64,000 bases of DNA. It comes from an uncultured Chryseobacterium sp. (GTDB lineage Bacteria > Bacteroidota > Bacteroidia > Flavobacteriales > Weeksellaceae). Made by a program: the position numbers and the translations under genes. Location of the stretch: assembly GCA_913777465.1 (NCBI GenBank), contig CAJYRQ010000036.1, forward strand, positions 62,001 to 126,000. Direction: 5' to 3'. The notes beneath the pieces were generated by a model. The model saw only the letters and a list, made by a program, of their open reading frames with translations. It was not told the DNA's origin and did no database searches. Each line of letters starts with the position of its first letter. Within the stretch, counting starts at the first letter, position 1. Positions 33,892 to 42,745 of the stretch are shown here, one piece after another.

Positions 33892-34011
33892 TATACACAC
33901 TTTAAAACCCGTTAACAGAAGATTGAAAAATTTTAATAAGAAACACATCATGCTGTTTTATGTATCGCAACGCTGATCATCATTGTTAATTTTTTAAACA
34001 AAAATAAAATA

Positions 34012-34045
34012 CGACAAGTTTTGTCGCATCAACCTCATATATTTG
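34012..34045 (+). promoter_or_regulatory. Palindrome-promoter, copy 5 (WYL regulator)
   Basis: CGACAAGTTTTGTCG (34012-34026) is a perfect palindrome around GTT; TATATTTG follows after the same 11 bases (34038-34045). Its position before the WYL gene suggests autoregulation. Confidence 0.9.
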
Positions 34046-34125
34046 TGGTATAAACTTTTAGCAATGAAACGCCCGTGTTTCATCCTTTTAGGCAGACAAC
34101 ACATGGCAATATTAAATATTTCAGC

Positions 34126-35046
34126 ATGAAAAAAGACTTTTACCTGACCCGATACGCACTCATTATCAAGAGACTGGAAACTTCGCCGGCTGCTTATCCG
34201 CAGCTGGAAGAGTACCTGCTCAACTCTTTTGAATTCCAGGACGCCGAGATCAAAAGCTATTCCATCCGCACCCTGCAGCGGGATATCCGGGAGATTGCGA
34301 ATCTTTTTAACCTTTCCATCCATAACAAGAAAAAAGGCGACAACCGGTATTATATCGAAAGCCGGCCGGTAATGGAAGTGGATGAGTATAACCAGAAACT
34401 GCTGGAATCTTTTCAGGTAAGCAATGCCCTGAATCTTCATCCCGACTTTTCAAGCCTTATCTTTTTTGAAACCCGGAAACCGACCGGCGTCGAACATTTT
34501 TACGATCTTTTCTTTGCGATCCGGAACAAAAGAATCGTCCTGTTTGAGCATTACAACTATAAAAACAAGGTAATGTCTTCCAGGAAAGTCCATCCTTTGG
34601 CATTAAAGGAATCCAAGGACCGGTGGTATTTGATCGCGGTGGATACCAAGGATAAAATGCTGAAATCTTTCGGGCTCGACCGGATCAATTACCTGGATGT
34701 CTCGAAAAACAAGTTCAGGGAAAAATACAAATACAATTTCAGGGAACATTTTAAAAATGCCTTCGGAGTCATGAATCTGGCAGAGCAGCATCCGCAGACC
34801 ATTGTATTACGATGCAGCAGGCACCAGGGAGAATACATCAGAAGCTTCCCTCTTCATCAGTCCCAGAAAGAAACCAAGGAAACACCGGAAGAGATCTTTT
34901 TCGAATTCTTCCTTCATCCGACCTACGACTTTATGCAGGAAATCCTCTCTTATGGAAAAGAAGTGCAAGTTCTGGAACCAAAGATTCTGGTTGAAGAAAT
35001 CCGCAGGCATCTGCAGGAATCCCTAAACCGTTATCTGGAGCATTAA
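34126..35046 (+). CDS. WYL-domain transcriptional regulator
   Basis: The ATG at 34126 (MKKDFYLTRYALIIKRL) is chosen; the longer frame from 34075 adds unlikely leader residues (306 residues here). The N-terminal part is a winged HTH-like domain, with the recognition region near YSIRTLQRDIREIANLFNLS. The WYL domain follows (HPLALKESKDRWYLIAVD, then SFGLDRI), and a WCX-type C-terminal end is present. WYL proteins sense nucleic acids or small ligands; PafBC activates damage genes, and BrxR/CapW control defence loci. Promoter copy 5 precedes it. Confidence 0.92.
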   Translation: MKKDFYLTRYALIIKRLETSPAAYPQLEEYLLNSFEFQDAEIKSYSIRTLQRDIREIANLFNLSIHNKKKGDNRYYIESRPVMEVDEYNQKLLESFQVSNALNLHPDFSSLIFFETRKPTGVEHFYDLFFAIRNKRIVLFEHYNYKNKVMSSRKVHPLALKESKDRWYLIAVDTKDKMLKSFGLDRINYLDVSKNKFREKYKYNFREHFKNAFGVMNLAEQHPQTIVLRCSRHQGEYIRSFPLHQSQKETKETPEEIFFEFFLHPTYDFMQEILSYGKEVQVLEPKILVEEIRRHLQESLNRYLEH

Positions 35047-35094
35047 ACGGGCAAGGTTGTGATTTTTTGATTACATTTACATAAATATATCAAA

Positions 35095-35724
35095 GTGAAA
35101 CCTTTCCTTCTTTATTTGTTCTGCTTTATTTCATCGCTCTGTTTTGCACAGCAGACCGAGGAATTCAAATTGATTAAGAATTATTACAACCAGCACCGTT
35201 CCATGCTGGGGAAGGAATTCAGGAAAAAGTTCGACGCGGAGACCAATAACTTCCATAAAGCTTCCATCAAACAGGATTACCTGCTTTTTATGGAAAAGAT
35301 GGACAGCATTGAAAATGTGGCGCTTACCGGTGCTTTATTAAAAACAAAAAATCTGGAAGACCTGGATAAATTAAAATTGCTCAATAAAACTTTGCCCGCA
35401 GCGGTTTCACCATCCCACTCTGTAGTCATCGATAAAGCCGCGGATTATCCAGGTGGGATTAATGAGCTCCGCAAAGAAGTCGCAGATCTTTTTTATCTGG
35501 GAGGAGTGTATTCCGACACCAAAACCGTAAAAGCCAATGTGGGATTTATTGTGGAAAGGGATGGCCGCGTTACCAACGTGCAGGCAGAGGGTGAAAATTT
35601 CACCTTTAACCGGCAGGCGGAAATCGCAGTTTATTCGATTTCTCAAAAATTTTCTCCGGCTATCGTCAACGGGGATCCTGTCCGGTACCGGTTCAAACTT
35701 CCTTTAACCATGAATATTGAATGA
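35095..35724 (+). CDS. Exported protein with TonB C-terminal-like domain
   Basis: This 209-residue protein starts with GTG and a signal peptide (cleavage near CFAQ, residue 19). The mid-region is helical. The last 90 residues (ADYPGGINELRKEVADLF, then VKANVGFIVERDGRVTNVQ and SPAIVNGDPVRYRFKLPL) follow the pattern of TonB C-terminal or energy-transducer domains. It lacks the proline-rich linker and N-terminal membrane anchor of true TonB, so a periplasmic adaptor role is more likely. The next gene, tadA, overlaps it by four bases. Confidence 0.78.
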   Translation: MKPFLLYLFCFISSLCFAQQTEEFKLIKNYYNQHRSMLGKEFRKKFDAETNNFHKASIKQDYLLFMEKMDSIENVALTGALLKTKNLEDLDKLKLLNKTLPAAVSPSHSVVIDKAADYPGGINELRKEVADLFYLGGVYSDTKTVKANVGFIVERDGRVTNVQAEGENFTFNRQAEIAVYSISQKFSPAIVNGDPVRYRFKLPLTMNIE

Positions 35725-36161
35725 TTATGGTATTTACCGATGAGTACTTTATGAAAATGGCTTTTCAGGAAGCCGAACTTGCTTTTGAAAAAGACGAGGT
35801 CCCGATCGGCTGTGTAGTGGTTTCCAACAACCGCGTGATTGCCAGAGCGCATAACCTTACGGAAACCTTAAATGACGTTACCGCCCATGCCGAAATGCAG
35901 GCCATTACTTCAGCCGCTAACTTTCTGGGCGGGAAATACCTGAAAGACTGCACCATGTATGTAACCTTGGAACCTTGCGTCATGTGTTCCGGGGCATTGG
36001 CATGGTCACAGATTTCAAAGGTGGTTATCGGCGCAAGGGACGAGCAGCGGGGCTTTATCAACAAGCACCTCAGCCTTCATCCGAAAACGGAAATTGTTAC
36101 AGGCATTATGGAAAACGAATGTTCATCAATCGTCAAAGATTTTTTCAGATCGAAAAGATAA
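35721..36161 (+). CDS. tadA: tRNA-specific adenosine deaminase
   Basis: This 146-residue enzyme has the zinc-binding HAE motif (His56, Glu58) and PCVMC (Cys86, Cys89), with LEPCVMCSGAL as in TadA. It converts adenosine 34 to inosine in tRNA-Arg(ACG) and is usually essential. Its ATG overlaps the previous stop (ATGA). An alternative start three codons later (ATG 35727) is possible. The extent and motif match TadA rather than guanine deaminase. Confidence 0.93.
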   Translation: MIMVFTDEYFMKMAFQEAELAFEKDEVPIGCVVVSNNRVIARAHNLTETLNDVTAHAEMQAITSAANFLGGKYLKDCTMYVTLEPCVMCSGALAWSQISKVVIGARDEQRGFINKHLSLHPKTEIVTGIMENECSSIVKDFFRSKR

Positions 36162-36268
36162 TCATAAATTTTACTACCGATTAATTCTATATTGACAGCT
36201 ATTGTTTGATTTAATAATAAATATCAAAATATTTACAATAAAAAATCCCTTTATATTGATTTAATGAT

Positions 36269-36276
36269 TATATTTG
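36269..36276 (+). promoter_or_regulatory. -7 promoter box for the GG-leader peptide gene
   Basis: TATATTTG fits TAnnTTTG and lies 27 bases before the ATG at 36304. The upstream gap (36162-36303) is A/T-rich and shows nothing else. Confidence 0.5.
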
Positions 36277-36303
36277 ATAAGATTTAAAACTAAAATAATC
36301 ACT

Positions 36304-36489
36304 ATGAGAAAGTTATCAAGAAAAGAGACGGCAAAAATTAACGGCGGAATCAGACCAGACCAGTGTTTTTATACAGATCCTAATACAGGACAGAGAAAAT
36401 TAGGATGCAGGCTTCAGCCTGTACCAGACTGTTGTGGAGGATGGATCTATCCGATTCCGGGACAGGATTGCGTATCTTGTACTTTATAA
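36304..36489 (+). CDS. Bacteriocin-like peptide precursor with GG leader
   Basis: This 61-residue peptide begins MRKLSRKETAKINGG; the Gly14-Gly15 pair is the expected cleavage site of a C39-type leader. The remaining 46 residues hold six Cys (21, 35, 43, 44, 56, 59), consistent with disulfides or modified Cys. The start at 36304 is chosen over the longer frame at 36274 because the leader then fits. Such bacteriocin-like peptides are frequent in Chryseobacterium. No exporter, immunity gene or modification enzyme is adjacent, so activity is uncertain. Confidence 0.78.
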   Translation: MRKLSRKETAKINGGIRPDQCFYTDPNTGQRKLGCRLQPVPDCCGGWIYPIPGQDCVSCTL

Positions 36490-36514
36490 ATTAAAACGCC
36501 GTTTTACAAATTAC

Positions 36515-36538
36515 AGACAGCCCTTTTCAGGGCTGTCT
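36515..36538. terminator. Bidirectional terminator
   Basis: AGACAGCCC (36515-36523) pairs with GGGCTGTCT (36530-36538) and ends right at the coaX stop on the other strand. Confidence 0.85.
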
Positions 36539-37297
36539 TTATTTATCTTTTCCCAGGAAATACAATCCTTTCAGGGTATGAAGCCGGTCCATCACATGGA
36601 TCTTATCGGTAAGCGGTTTATAGACATGGGAAACGCCTCCTGTTGCTACCACAAAGCAATCATCACTTACTTCGTCGTTAATCCGGTTGATAAAACCTTC
36701 TACCATTCCGAGAAAACCATACACCATTCCGCTCTGCATGCAGGTAACGGTATCCAGTCCCAGCACGGTTTTCGGTTTTACGAGTTCGATGCTTGGAAGC
36801 TGGGCAGTCTGACTAATCAGGGAATTCAGAGCCGTTACAATCCCGGGAGCGATGATCACCCCTAACGTTTCTCCGTCTTCTGCAACACAGCTTGCCGTAA
36901 GTGCCGTTCCGAAGTCCAAGACAATTTTTTTCCGATCGGGATACATATTGTGTGCAGCCACGAGATTGGCGTAAATATCCGTTCCCATCTGCTTGGATTT
37001 CGCCACTACTCCGGAAGGTGTCGTCCGGTCAACAATTACTGGGTCAAGATCATGGATCTTTTTAATGGCCGCATTCATTACTTTGGTAAGCGGAGGAACT
37101 ACAGAACCGATGATCACTTTACGGATTTCCTTCGGTTCGATCTTATACGTCTGGTACAGCATCGACATCTGGACATACAATTCATCCGGCGTTCTGTAGG
37201 GTTTGGTATTGATGACCCAGGAAATATCACAATTATCGCCGTTAAAAAGCCCGAACCGGATGTTGCTGTTGCCTATGTTGATTACGATTGAATTCAT
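36539..37297 (-). CDS. coaX: Type III pantothenate kinase
   Basis: This 252-residue kinase has the ASKHA-fold elements of CoaX: NIGNSNIRFGLF at the start, the DFGTALTASCV phosphate loop, and APGIVTALNSL, followed by ATGGVSHVY near the end. It phosphorylates pantothenate in the first step of CoA synthesis and is K+-dependent. It converges on the GG-leader peptide gene with a shared terminator. Fully intact. Confidence 0.94.
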   Translation of the reverse strand: MNSIVINIGNSNIRFGLFNGDNCDISWVINTKPYRTPDELYVQMSMLYQTYKIEPKEIRKVIIGSVVPPLTKVMNAAIKKIHDLDPVIVDRTTPSGVVAKSKQMGTDIYANLVAAHNMYPDRKKIVLDFGTALTASCVAEDGETLGVIIAPGIVTALNSLISQTAQLPSIELVKPKTVLGLDTVTCMQSGMVYGFLGMVEGFINRINDEVSDDCFVVATGGVSHVYKPLTDKIHVMDRLHTLKGLYFLGKDK

Positions 37298-37443
37298 GCA
37301 TCTATTTTAAAAAGACCGAAATCTTATGTTCATTTTGAAGCGTTAAAATTAATGATTTTAATAAAACTATACTTTATACTTTTGCCGTCTATCCGAAAAC
37401 AATTATTTATATTTAAAAACTGAAATCATTTCAACCGCATCTT

Positions 37444-38046
37444 ATGAAAAAGCTGTTTCTCCTGTTTTTATTTTTTATCGGACTGAATATCCCTGCACAA
37501 ACGGCAGCGGCGGCAAAAGAAGTCTTTGAAAAAATTAAAAAGGAATCAAAGATCGACGGCAGCGACAAAACCGTTTATAATCTTCTTGATGAGTTTTATG
37601 CCAAAACCCTGCAGGCCGAAAATGACGAACTGAACGCAGAAACCATAGAAAAAACCCAAAAGCTCGCCTCCGACCCTGCTACGAAGAACCTGCACATCCT
37701 GATGCTTTTTCTGATGTACCAACAGCATATCAGCCAGACGGCGGCCGTCGGGAAAACACCGGATGCCGAATTTCAGATGGCCACCATGAAACTGCTGGAA
37801 GATGAGACCCGAAATGTCTATGGAAAAGTGCCTGCTATCGTTTACATTTATAAATACGAAGCCTTAGAAAGCGGAGATAAAAAAGAAGAAGCAAAAGCCG
37901 CAGCGGTACAGGGATTGAAAGAATATCCCGATTCGGTTCCTTTGAAAATGTATGTTTATTTAAGTACGAATGATGAAACCCTAAAAAATGACCTCCTTAA
38001 AAACCACGCCAACCATTGGATGGTGAAACAGTTCAGAATTAAATAG
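37444..38046 (+). CDS. Exported protein of unknown function
   Basis: This 200-residue protein has a signal peptide ending near IPAQ (residue 18). The mature part is helical and Lys/Glu-rich. A helical-repeat character is suggested by segments such as VYIYKYEALESGDKKEEAKA and GLKEYPDSVPLKMYVYLS, reminiscent of TPR-like folds. No catalytic motif was found. It lies alone between coaX and a convergent M1 peptidase. I do not recognise the family. Confidence 0.78.
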   Translation: MKKLFLLFLFFIGLNIPAQTAAAAKEVFEKIKKESKIDGSDKTVYNLLDEFYAKTLQAENDELNAETIEKTQKLASDPATKNLHILMLFLMYQQHISQTAAVGKTPDAEFQMATMKLLEDETRNVYGKVPAIVYIYKYEALESGDKKEEAKAAAVQGLKEYPDSVPLKMYVYLSTNDETLKNDLLKNHANHWMVKQFRIK

Positions 38047-38072
38047 GCCTTGAAAGAAAGTTGTAAAAAAAT

Positions 38073-38102
38073 AATCCCCGGAGAAAATTTCTCCGGGGAT
38101 TT
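38073..38102. terminator. Strong hairpin terminator
   Basis: AATCCCCGGAG (38073-38083) pairs with CTCCGGGGATT (38091-38101), extended by A/T pairs. It lies between the convergent unknown gene and M1 peptidase. Confidence 0.9.
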
Positions 38103-38227
38103 AAATATGTTATTAGGATTAAATTAACCTAAATTCAACCGTACGAATTCATTTCCGGTCGATTACTGAAACATCCGGCTTCCCTCTTAGCCTATTGATC
38201 CGATTTCTGTTTCGGATTCACGTTAAA

Positions 38228-40069
38228 CTATTTTATCTCAACGAAATTATCATCCGGATTCACATCCGCAAGGCGCTGGCTGATATCGATTCCCACCATA
38301 GACAGCTGGGATTTTGTGTAAGGAACCGTAATGGTGTACTCCTTCTGTGTCCACGGCCAGTATGGCATCGTTTTGAAATCTCCGTAGGCATCCTTTGTTT
38401 TCCAGGTATGCGTCATATTCATTGGGATCTGGTAATTCACGATTTTTTTATCAGCGGTCATGATGCTGAAATCGATCGGCATCGGAACCTGCCCGTTATT
38501 CACCAGGGTGATGGTGGTGGATTTGGCGTCATACTTTATATCCTTGATTCCGTAATCGATGGTTTTGGTGGTATTGATCCAGTAGTTCTGGAACCATTTC
38601 AGGTCCATCCCTGAAACTTTCTGTGCAATATGCAGGAAATCCCGGTCGGAAGGATGCTTCAGGGCCCACTGGTCATAATACTGCTTCAGGGTTTTGGCAA
38701 GATTCTGCTCACCCATGATGTATCCCAATTCCACCAGGTACAATTCCCCTTTTACATACGACGCATAGGTATAAGAAGTTCCGTTGTCATGGTGATCGCC
38801 CAGCCAGATGGCAGGCTCTTCGATCCCCTTTTTAACGAAATTCCGATAGCCATTGATCGAATTGAAAAACGGATTCGGAAGTTTTTGGGCCGGTGGAAAC
38901 AGCTGGTTCATGACATAGCCTTCCGCATAGCTGGTAAACCCTTCATCCATCCACGGACGCATCGGCTCGTTGGTCGCCAGCATCTGCTGATACCACGAGT
39001 GGGCTCCTTCATGGGCCATCAATCCCATCAATCCTTCAATATCTTTGGCTTCCCCTAAAATCATGGTACACATTCCGTACTCCATCCCGCCGTCGCCGCC
39101 CTGGATAAAGGCATAGGTTGGATATACATACTTTCCGAAATGGGCATTCATCAGCTGGTAATATTTTGTAAGATAAGGCTGTGCCTCTTCCCATACTTTT
39201 GTTTTGTCATTGTTCTGATACACCAAAAAGACTTTCGGACCCTGCGGAACATCGAAGCTTTTAACAATATAGTCTCGGTCTGCAGCCCAGGCAAAATCCA
39301 GGATATTTTTCGCCGTCCATTTCCAGGTGGCTTTGTTTTTATCGGCTTTTATTTTAGCATTGGCATCATAGCCTTTTACCTCTGCAGGATTTTCAAGGAT
39401 TCCGCCTGCTCCGATCACATAATCTTTATTGATTTTAATGGTAACGTCAAAATCAGAGAACGGGGCATGAAACTCCCTTCCGATATAATCGAACGTTGCC
39501 CATCCGTCGTAATCGTACTCTGCGATCTTCGGGTACCATTGGGTCATCGTCATATCCACTCCTTCCCGGTTGTTTCTTCCGCTTCGTCTGATCTGCTGCG
39601 GAATGACGGCATCCCATTCCAGCGTAAACGTGGTGGATGAATTCGGCTTAACCGGTTCTGCCAGATAAACTTTCATCACGGTTTCCTGGATTTCAAACTT
39701 CAGAGTTTTCCCATTTTGCTTAATCCAATGAATATTTTGTGCGCCTTCCTGGTCTTTAGGAATCGAAGCCAGTCTGGAAACTCCGTCTTTCTGCAATCTG
39801 GAATCCCCGTTTTTTCCCTGTCCGGCCACCCGCTGATCCATCATCGAGCCGGGCTTAAAGGCATTCCAGTACAGATGGAAATACACCACATCCAGCTCAT
39901 CCGGCGAATTGTTTTTATAGTCTAAAGTCTGTTTCCCTTCATAGGTAAATTTTTCAGCGTTGACATCAATATCCATCTTGTATTTCGCACTCTGCTGATA
40001 ATAAGGACCCTGCTGGGCATGAAACTGTGAAATGATAAACGCAAACAGGATTGCAACCGATTTTTTCAT
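38228..40069 (-). CDS. Exported M1-family metallopeptidase
   Basis: This 613-residue protein has a signal peptide (cleavage near FHAQ, residue 18), the GGMEYG substrate motif and the zinc site HEGAHSWYQ (HExxH), with the third ligand Glu in MDEGFTSYAE. The C-terminal region has DLKWFQNYWINT, typical of the family in Bacteroidota. It is an aminopeptidase of the M1 clan, probably periplasmic or surface-exposed, feeding on peptides. The C-terminus shows no clear T9SS sorting domain. Confidence 0.93.
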   Translation of the reverse strand: MKKSVAILFAFIISQFHAQQGPYYQQSAKYKMDIDVNAEKFTYEGKQTLDYKNNSPDELDVVYFHLYWNAFKPGSMMDQRVAGQGKNGDSRLQKDGVSRLASIPKDQEGAQNIHWIKQNGKTLKFEIQETVMKVYLAEPVKPNSSTTFTLEWDAVIPQQIRRSGRNNREGVDMTMTQWYPKIAEYDYDGWATFDYIGREFHAPFSDFDVTIKINKDYVIGAGGILENPAEVKGYDANAKIKADKNKATWKWTAKNILDFAWAADRDYIVKSFDVPQGPKVFLVYQNNDKTKVWEEAQPYLTKYYQLMNAHFGKYVYPTYAFIQGGDGGMEYGMCTMILGEAKDIEGLMGLMAHEGAHSWYQQMLATNEPMRPWMDEGFTSYAEGYVMNQLFPPAQKLPNPFFNSINGYRNFVKKGIEEPAIWLGDHHDNGTSYTYASYVKGELYLVELGYIMGEQNLAKTLKQYYDQWALKHPSDRDFLHIAQKVSGMDLKWFQNYWINTTKTIDYGIKDIKYDAKSTTITLVNNGQVPMPIDFSIMTADKKIVNYQIPMNMTHTWKTKDAYGDFKTMPYWPWTQKEYTITVPYTKSQLSMVGIDISQRLADVNPDDNFVEIK

Positions 40070-40197
40070 TTAAAATTTTATTTTTCTAAAGGTAAGTATT
40101 TAAAATAAAAACCTCAAACAAAGAGGAATGATGAGGTCTTTTAGTTAGAATTAGATTAAATTTTTGCTGGCGGTTAAATCCGGCTGATCGCTTTATG

Positions 40198-40674
40198 CTA
40201 ATTTGCAGTTGAAATTACCAGCTTTTTAATCAAAGTAATCTGCCCTAAATGATAATAGCAATGTTCAATCATTCCGTCAATATTTCTGAGGTAAGTCCCG
40301 TATTTTTCATTAGCGAAAGGTTCATTCATTTTAGCTTCGGGCATTTGTTCCAATAGACTTGCAAACTGTTCGGCATCACTTAAAAGTTTATTTACAAGCG
40401 TTTCCCATTGTTGCCGGGACTCAACCGGCGGAAGACTCAAACTGTATCGATCCCTGATCTCCAGATCGCCGCCTTCAAAAACATCAATTAATCCTGCGAT
40501 ATAATAATCGATATGGAAAGTCAGCATGGCAATGGTATTCAGCGAACCGACTTTTGCTACTGCCTGCTCCCAGGTTACATCAGAAAGTTGATCTTTAAAA
40601 TTGGTATTGGCAATCCATAGACCGTCCAGTAATACTTCACGAAATCTTTTGGCTAATTGTAATACGGTACTCAT
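40198..40674 (-). CDS. DinB-superfamily (four-helix bundle) protein
   Basis: This 158-residue helical protein matches the DinB/YfiT superfamily, with segments such as TIAMLTFHIDYYIAGLIDVFEGG and IDGMIEHCYYHLGQITLIKK. The His residues in HIDYY and HCYYHLGQ fit a divalent-metal triad of this fold. It is unrelated to the DNA polymerase called DinB at 27.8 kb. Thiol-transfer or detoxification roles are known for some members; nothing more specific can be said. Confidence 0.83.
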   Translation of the reverse strand: MSTVLQLAKRFREVLLDGLWIANTNFKDQLSDVTWEQAVAKVGSLNTIAMLTFHIDYYIAGLIDVFEGGDLEIRDRYSLSLPPVESRQQWETLVNKLLSDAEQFASLLEQMPEAKMNEPFANEKYGTYLRNIDGMIEHCYYHLGQITLIKKLVISTAN

Positions 40675-40820
40675 TGGTTGTAATTTTTTTAAAGATAATT
40701 ATTTTTCCTATTCTGAATGACGTATTCGGTTAAGATGGCAGACCAGTTTCTATAAAGGTCATGCATATTTTTATACGCAATCCTCCGTGAAAATCTGTAT
40801 AATCTGTGGGAAATAAAAAA

Positions 40821-40850
40821 ATCCTTCAAGGTTTTAAAACCTTGAAGGAT
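40821..40850. terminator. Perfect 30-bp palindrome, terminator-like
   Basis: ATCCTTCAAGGTTTT (40821-40835) and its exact reverse complement (40836-40850) adjoin with an A-rich flank. It ends the DUF6909-like gene's transcript on the minus strand. The perfect symmetry is unusual for an ordinary terminator. Confidence 0.8.
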
Positions 40851-40872
40851 GATAATATCATAAGACGTCAAA

Positions 40873-42558
40873 TTAAGCGAAAAGCTCTTTCTTTGCGCTG
40901 CGCAAAATTTTCTCAAGAATTTTTAAAGTAATCAGATAAGTCGGTTTCACGCCTGTTAATCCCAAACCACCGGAAGAAAGGGTACTGCCGGTTTCCAATG
41001 GGTTATCCGAAGCGTAGTACGCATACATCACAAACAGATCCGGAGTAATATGATGCCTGATCTTGGAGGCCACCTGGATCGCTTTCTGGTAATGCGCACC
41101 TTCCATTTCGAGCCCGATCGCTTTCCATGAAGTATTCATAAAATAAGAAAGGATATCCCTGTTCTGCAACGAGGTTCCCAAAACGGTAATCATCGGCCCT
41201 TCGAATGCTAACAGTTCATCATCTTTAAAATCTTCCAGCTTCAGGGCATTTTCAAAAGGATAATTATCGGCCGTTCCTTCAAAAATATGAGAGGTCGGGA
41301 TCATGATATCGCCTTTTCCGCCGGCAAGAATACCTGCTTTACCCATAATCGATACCGATTTTACTTTCATCATATACACTTCCCCTTTATGCTCGAAAGG
41401 CCTCAGCAATTCATCCATTACCTCAAAAGCCTGCTCGCCGAAAGCATAATCGAAGACCATGATCACATCATCTCCTCCGTATTTTATATCGCTGAAAGGC
41501 GTATTTTTAAGGTTGGTCTTGCTCAGATCAATAATCTGGACGTCGATGTTGCTTCCGCTCTTGTCATTAATATAGATCATCCCCTCGTCCTGAGCATATT
41601 TGGATACTTTGTCTCGAAGGTCTTTCTTATCGGAAATCTCGCCGTATAATTTATAATCGACTTCTTTGTGGTCTTTCTTTTTTAAGGCATCGTTGGCATA
41701 CAGCATATTTTTCACTGAGTGCATGTTGGCAGAAATAATATGCAGCGGACGCATGTGAAGATCGTTTTCATACAAAACTTCCTTTACTTTATGAGCCCAC
41801 TTTTCACCGAAGTAGTGATGCCCTACCCTTTCTCTGAGAATCGAGCTGAAATGGATTTCTCTTTCCCTTGTCTGTTTGGCATCTTCCAGGCTTACTTTCG
41901 CTAGGTTGTAGATGATTTTAAACAGGCGGTCCGGATTGTCATCGTCCCCGAAAGTATTGTATGCCCTCAACGTTTCATCAAAAGTCCTTCCTATTAAAGA
42001 AGACAGATGAATCAGCGCCACTTCTTTTTCCTTTCTGCTGAATTTTTTTTCGCCTTTCACCACTTCTTCGATGATCTTAAAAGCGCGGGTCGGCTTCCAG
42101 TTTTCATCCTGGGCAAAAGCCAGGTTACGGATCTTGTCCGCTTCTATAAATAAAAAGGTAAGGTGGGTAAGAATGTCATAAATCTCGGAACGGCCCAAAA
42201 GAACTTCAATATTCATCTGGTGTTCGTCGATCCGGTAACAGTTTCTTCTTCTCTTTTTGGGAACAATCGGTTCGAAACTTCCTTTATCAAACCCTTCATC
42301 CGAGGTAAGATGAATGAAAGCACATTCTTCAATTCCTTCCGGAAGCCTGTCCAGCACGTACATCAACCCGTCTAGCTCCAGCTTGCTCGGAATATTCATA
42401 CTTCCGTAAATCTCAGGATTAATGGTCTTCAACAAACTTCTGATCGTCTCCCCCGAAACACCGGCAGGTTTAAAAAAACCTCTGTAAAAGAGGTGTCTCA
42501 TAGAAATATACAATCTTTCAATTGCTTCCGTTGTTTCTCTTGCTCTAGAATTTGTCAT
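40873..42558 (-). CDS. DUF6909-like protein with nucleoside-phosphorylase-like C-terminus
   Basis: The ATG at 42556-42558 is chosen (561 residues); the longer frame adds a non-conserved leader. The N-terminal two thirds are helical (MTNSRARETTEAIERLYISM onward, in pieces). The C-terminal part shows KSVSIMGKAGILAGGKGDIMIP and then GLEMEGAHYQKAI, which resembles the catalytic Glu-Met-Glu motif of MTA/AMP nucleosidases and phosphorylases. The family name is from memory; the nucleosidase-like end is seen in sequence. The product may be cytoplasmic and act on a nucleotide. It is transcribed alone. Confidence 0.65.
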   Translation of the reverse strand: MTNSRARETTEAIERLYISMRHLFYRGFFKPAGVSGETIRSLLKTINPEIYGSMNIPSKLELDGLMYVLDRLPEGIEECAFIHLTSDEGFDKGSFEPIVPKKRRRNCYRIDEHQMNIEVLLGRSEIYDILTHLTFLFIEADKIRNLAFAQDENWKPTRAFKIIEEVVKGEKKFSRKEKEVALIHLSSLIGRTFDETLRAYNTFGDDDNPDRLFKIIYNLAKVSLEDAKQTREREIHFSSILRERVGHHYFGEKWAHKVKEVLYENDLHMRPLHIISANMHSVKNMLYANDALKKKDHKEVDYKLYGEISDKKDLRDKVSKYAQDEGMIYINDKSGSNIDVQIIDLSKTNLKNTPFSDIKYGGDDVIMVFDYAFGEQAFEVMDELLRPFEHKGEVYMMKVKSVSIMGKAGILAGGKGDIMIPTSHIFEGTADNYPFENALKLEDFKDDELLAFEGPMITVLGTSLQNRDILSYFMNTSWKAIGLEMEGAHYQKAIQVASKIRHHITPDLFVMYAYYASDNPLETGSTLSSGGLGLTGVKPTYLITLKILEKILRSAKKELFA

Positions 42559-42745
42559 AAAATAAATTTCACACAAATATACAAAATCTCCGCCCAACTT
42601 TATTTTAAGTAACTTTTAATAAGTGGCTTAACATTATATATAAGGTATGGAATGCATTTATTTGGCTCCGGCAGGTAAGCATTCCCGATCCTTTAAACTT
42701 CCATTACCACCTTCGTTATACATTGCGACCATCCGGCCGATCTTC

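Noticed and set aside
29955-34126. A complete prophage
   Set aside because: Only an endolysin-like and (far away) a tailspike-like protein were seen. No integrase, terminase, portal, capsid or tail genes, and no att-like repeats were found.
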